Shown: piece after piece, positions 21,933 through 23,508 of the stretch
Position numbering within the stretch: the first letter of the stretch is position 1
How the letters are laid out: each line of letters begins with the position of its first letter
Assembly (NCBI GenBank): GCA_965649545.1
Contig: CBFGLF010000012.1
Location: 1-23,508, forward strand
Reading direction: 5' to 3'
Source of the DNA: CABHOJ01 sp965649545
GTDB lineage: Bacteria > Pseudomonadota > Gammaproteobacteria > Burkholderiales > Methylophilaceae
Length of the DNA: 23,508 bases
The notes under the pieces: model-generated
Told to the model about the DNA's origin: nothing
What the model saw: the letters and a program-made list of their open reading frames with translations, nothing else
Database searches by the model: none
Translations under genes and position numbers: made by a program

Positions 21933-23423
21933 ATGGAATTTAGCATAAAAAACGGTAATCCGGAAAAACAACGCAACGACTGCGTGATCGTCGGCGTTTA
22001 CGAAGGCCGTAAACAGTCCTATGCCGCTGCGGCAATCGACACGGCCTCTTCCGGTTACCTCGCCGGCATCCTCCGTCGCGGGGATATGAGCGGCAAGCTT
22101 GGCAGTACGCTGCTGCTGCATAGCGTGCCAGGCACGATGACGGATCGCGTGTTGTTGGTCGGCCTCGGTAAGGAACGCGAGTTCGGCGAACGTGAATATC
22201 GCCAGGCCGTGCGCGCCTCGCTGAAGGCGCTCAGCAATTCCGGTGCGGCCGATGTCGCCAGCTTCCTCGCTGAACTTCCGGTCAAGAAGCACAGCATCGA
22301 ATGGCGCGTCGCCCATCTCGCCGAGGTGGCGAGCGATGTCTTCTATCGTTTCGACCGCATGAAGAGTAAGCCGGCGGATACGGACAAGGGCGTCCGCAGA
22401 CTGGTCATCAATGTCCCGCAACGCAACGACCTCAAGGCGGGTGAGTCGGGTCTGAAGCAAGGCTTGGCGATCGGAGCTGGCGTCAGTTTCACCAAGGACC
22501 TCGGCAACCTGCCACCTAATTACTGTACCCCGACCTATCTTGCCGAGCAGGCCATCGCATTGGGCAAGACCTACAACCTCCAGGTCGAGGTGCTCGAGCG
22601 CGCCGATATGGAGAAGTTGGGCATGGGCTCTTTCCTCGGGGTCGCGCAGGGCGCAATGACCCCGCCCAAGCTGATCGTCATGCAGCACAAGAAGGGCAAG
22701 AAGAACCAGAAACCGGTCGCGCTCGTGGGCAAGGGCATCACCTTCGATACTGGTGGCATCTCGCTGAAGCCGGGCGCCGACATGGACGAGATGAAATACG
22801 ACATGTGCGGCGCGGCGAGTGTGCTCGGCACCTTCAAGGCCATCGCCGAGATGGACCTGCCACTCAATGTGGTCGGCATCATCCCGACTTGCGAGAACAT
22901 GCCGGACGGCAATGCCATCCGCCCTGGAGACGTGTTGACCAGTATGTCCGGTCAAACCATCGAGGTTCTCAACACCGATGCCGAAGGCCGTCTGATCCTG
23001 TGTGATGCGTTGACGTACGCCGAGCGCTTCGAGCCGGCTGCGGTAGTCGATATCGCCACGCTGACGGGTGCCTGTGTCATCGCACTGGGCCACCACGCCA
23101 GTGGCTTGTTCAGCAACAAGGACAGCCTAGCCAGGGAATTGCTGCAGGCGGGCGAACAAGCCATGGATCGTGCCTGGCACATGCCGATGTGGGACGATTA
23201 TCAAGGGCAGCTCGACAGCAACTTCGCCGACATGGCGAACATCGGCGGACGTGCCGGCGGCAGTATCACCGCGGCCTGTTTCCTCTCGCGCTTCGCCAAG
23301 AAATTCGACTGGGCGCATCTGGACATCGCAGGCACCGCCTGGAAATCCGGCAAAGAGAAAGGCGCTACCGGGCGTCCGGTCCCCTTGTTGACCGAGTTCC
23401 TCATGGGACGAGTGGGCGAATAA
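21933..23423 (+). CDS. pepA: Leucyl aminopeptidase (peptidase family M17)
   Basis: PepA removes N-terminal residues, especially leucine, from peptides in the cytosol, using two metal ions in a hexamer. In E. coli it also binds DNA in cer-XerCD recombination and carAB control. At 496 residues it fits the family. The C-terminal catalytic half has GKGITFDTGGISLKPG, MKYDMCGAA and the M17 signature NTDAEGRLILCDAL, which supply the lysine, aspartates and glutamate that hold the metals. ADMANIGGRAGGSITAACFL and WAHLDIAGTAW are also typical. The N-terminal half (about 1-170) is the usual macro-like domain. The ATG at 21933 has AGGG eight bases upstream. holC follows six bases after the stop. Confidence 0.97.
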   Translation: MEFSIKNGNPEKQRNDCVIVGVYEGRKQSYAAAAIDTASSGYLAGILRRGDMSGKLGSTLLLHSVPGTMTDRVLLVGLGKEREFGEREYRQAVRASLKALSNSGAADVASFLAELPVKKHSIEWRVAHLAEVASDVFYRFDRMKSKPADTDKGVRRLVINVPQRNDLKAGESGLKQGLAIGAGVSFTKDLGNLPPNYCTPTYLAEQAIALGKTYNLQVEVLERADMEKLGMGSFLGVAQGAMTPPKLIVMQHKKGKKNQKPVALVGKGITFDTGGISLKPGADMDEMKYDMCGAASVLGTFKAIAEMDLPLNVVGIIPTCENMPDGNAIRPGDVLTSMSGQTIEVLNTDAEGRLILCDALTYAERFEPAAVVDIATLTGACVIALGHHASGLFSNKDSLARELLQAGEQAMDRAWHMPMWDDYQGQLDSNFADMANIGGRAGGSITAACFLSRFAKKFDWAHLDIAGTAWKSGKEKGATGRPVPLLTEFLMGRVGE

Positions 23424-23429
23424 GCACCG

Positions 23430-23508
23430 ATGACACGCGTCGAGTTCTTCTTTAATGTCGAGGACAAGCTGCAGAAAGTCGCGGAATTGACTGAGCGTGC
23501 AGTCGGCA
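23430..23508 (+). CDS. holC: DNA polymerase III chi subunit, N-terminal part (truncated by window end)
   Basis: Twenty-six codons are visible, MTRVEFFFNVEDKLQKVAEL and onward. The start MTRVxFxFNVxDKL is characteristic of HolC, the clamp-loader subunit that binds single-stranded-DNA-binding protein during replication. The ATG lies six bases after the pepA stop, and pepA-holC is a common order in proteobacteria. The call rests on few residues plus context. Confidence 0.85.
   Translation, partial: MTRVEFFFNVEDKLQKVAELTERAVG

Noticed and set aside
21912..23096. 394-codon minus-strand frame opposite pepA
   Set aside because: PepA on the plus strand is unambiguous; the antisense product has no domain features.
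1..23508. CRISPR arrays, tRNA or rRNA genes, insertion sequences, phage genes
   Set aside because: Reading both strands showed no regularly spaced repeats, cloverleaf-like sequences, transposase or integrase motifs; almost all bases are covered by recognised chromosomal genes.

Overview
The window is ordinary, gene-dense chromosome of a Gram-negative bacterium, most likely a betaproteobacterium of the Nitrosomonadales/Gallionellaceae type. This is inferred from gene content and order: purM divergent from a PerM-like permease, paired DUF3108 genes, a PP0621-type zinc-ribbon gene ahead of pilS-pilR, a sigma factor-DUF3619-DUF3106 set, and lptF-lptG divergent from pepA-holC. No database was searched. 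I see no rRNA, tRNA, CRISPR array, insertion sequence or prophage.

Layout. (1) 1-683 (-) is the N-terminal part of an AI-2E/PerM-family permease, head to head with purM (742-1791, +). (2) 1872-6660 (+) looks like one tight operon: a secreted DUF3108 protein, a membrane-anchored DUF3108 paralogue with a TonB/TolA-like anchor helix, an RsmB/NOP-type RNA methyltransferase, a glutamate/dicarboxylate symporter and a GNAT acetyltransferase. Junctions overlap or are at most 15 bases. (3) 6710-12354 (-) holds a glycine-zipper envelope protein, an RND permease, a possible 49-codon ORF, an RND lipoprotein adaptor and ampD. (4) 12415-13416 (+) is a CaCA-type cation antiporter. (5) 13458-17683 (-) holds a secreted trypsin-like protease with a TPR tail, then pilR, pilS and a small zinc-ribbon membrane protein; transcription runs zinc ribbon, pilS, pilR, protease. 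(6) 17833-19706 (+) holds an ECF-like sigma factor, DUF3619, DUF3106 and an RDD membrane protein. (7) 19703-21855 (-) is lptG and lptF. (8) 21933 to the end (+) is pepA and the start of holC.

Together these cover purine synthesis, RNA modification, solute transport and drug efflux, cell-wall recycling, type IV pilus regulation, envelope-stress-like signalling and LPS export. The most interesting signals are the TonB/TolA-like S-x3-H anchor helix on a DUF3108 protein, the sigma/DUF3619/DUF3106 set laid out like a sigma, anti-sigma and periplasmic sensor, a 49-codon ORF overlapping the genes on both sides inside the RND operon, and a perfect 16-bp palindrome upstream of that operon.

No gene-free stretch exceeds 300 bases. 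The longest are 17684-17832 (divergent promoters and a hairpin), 10463-10600 (the 49-codon ORF) and 7268-7387 (a strong GC hairpin).
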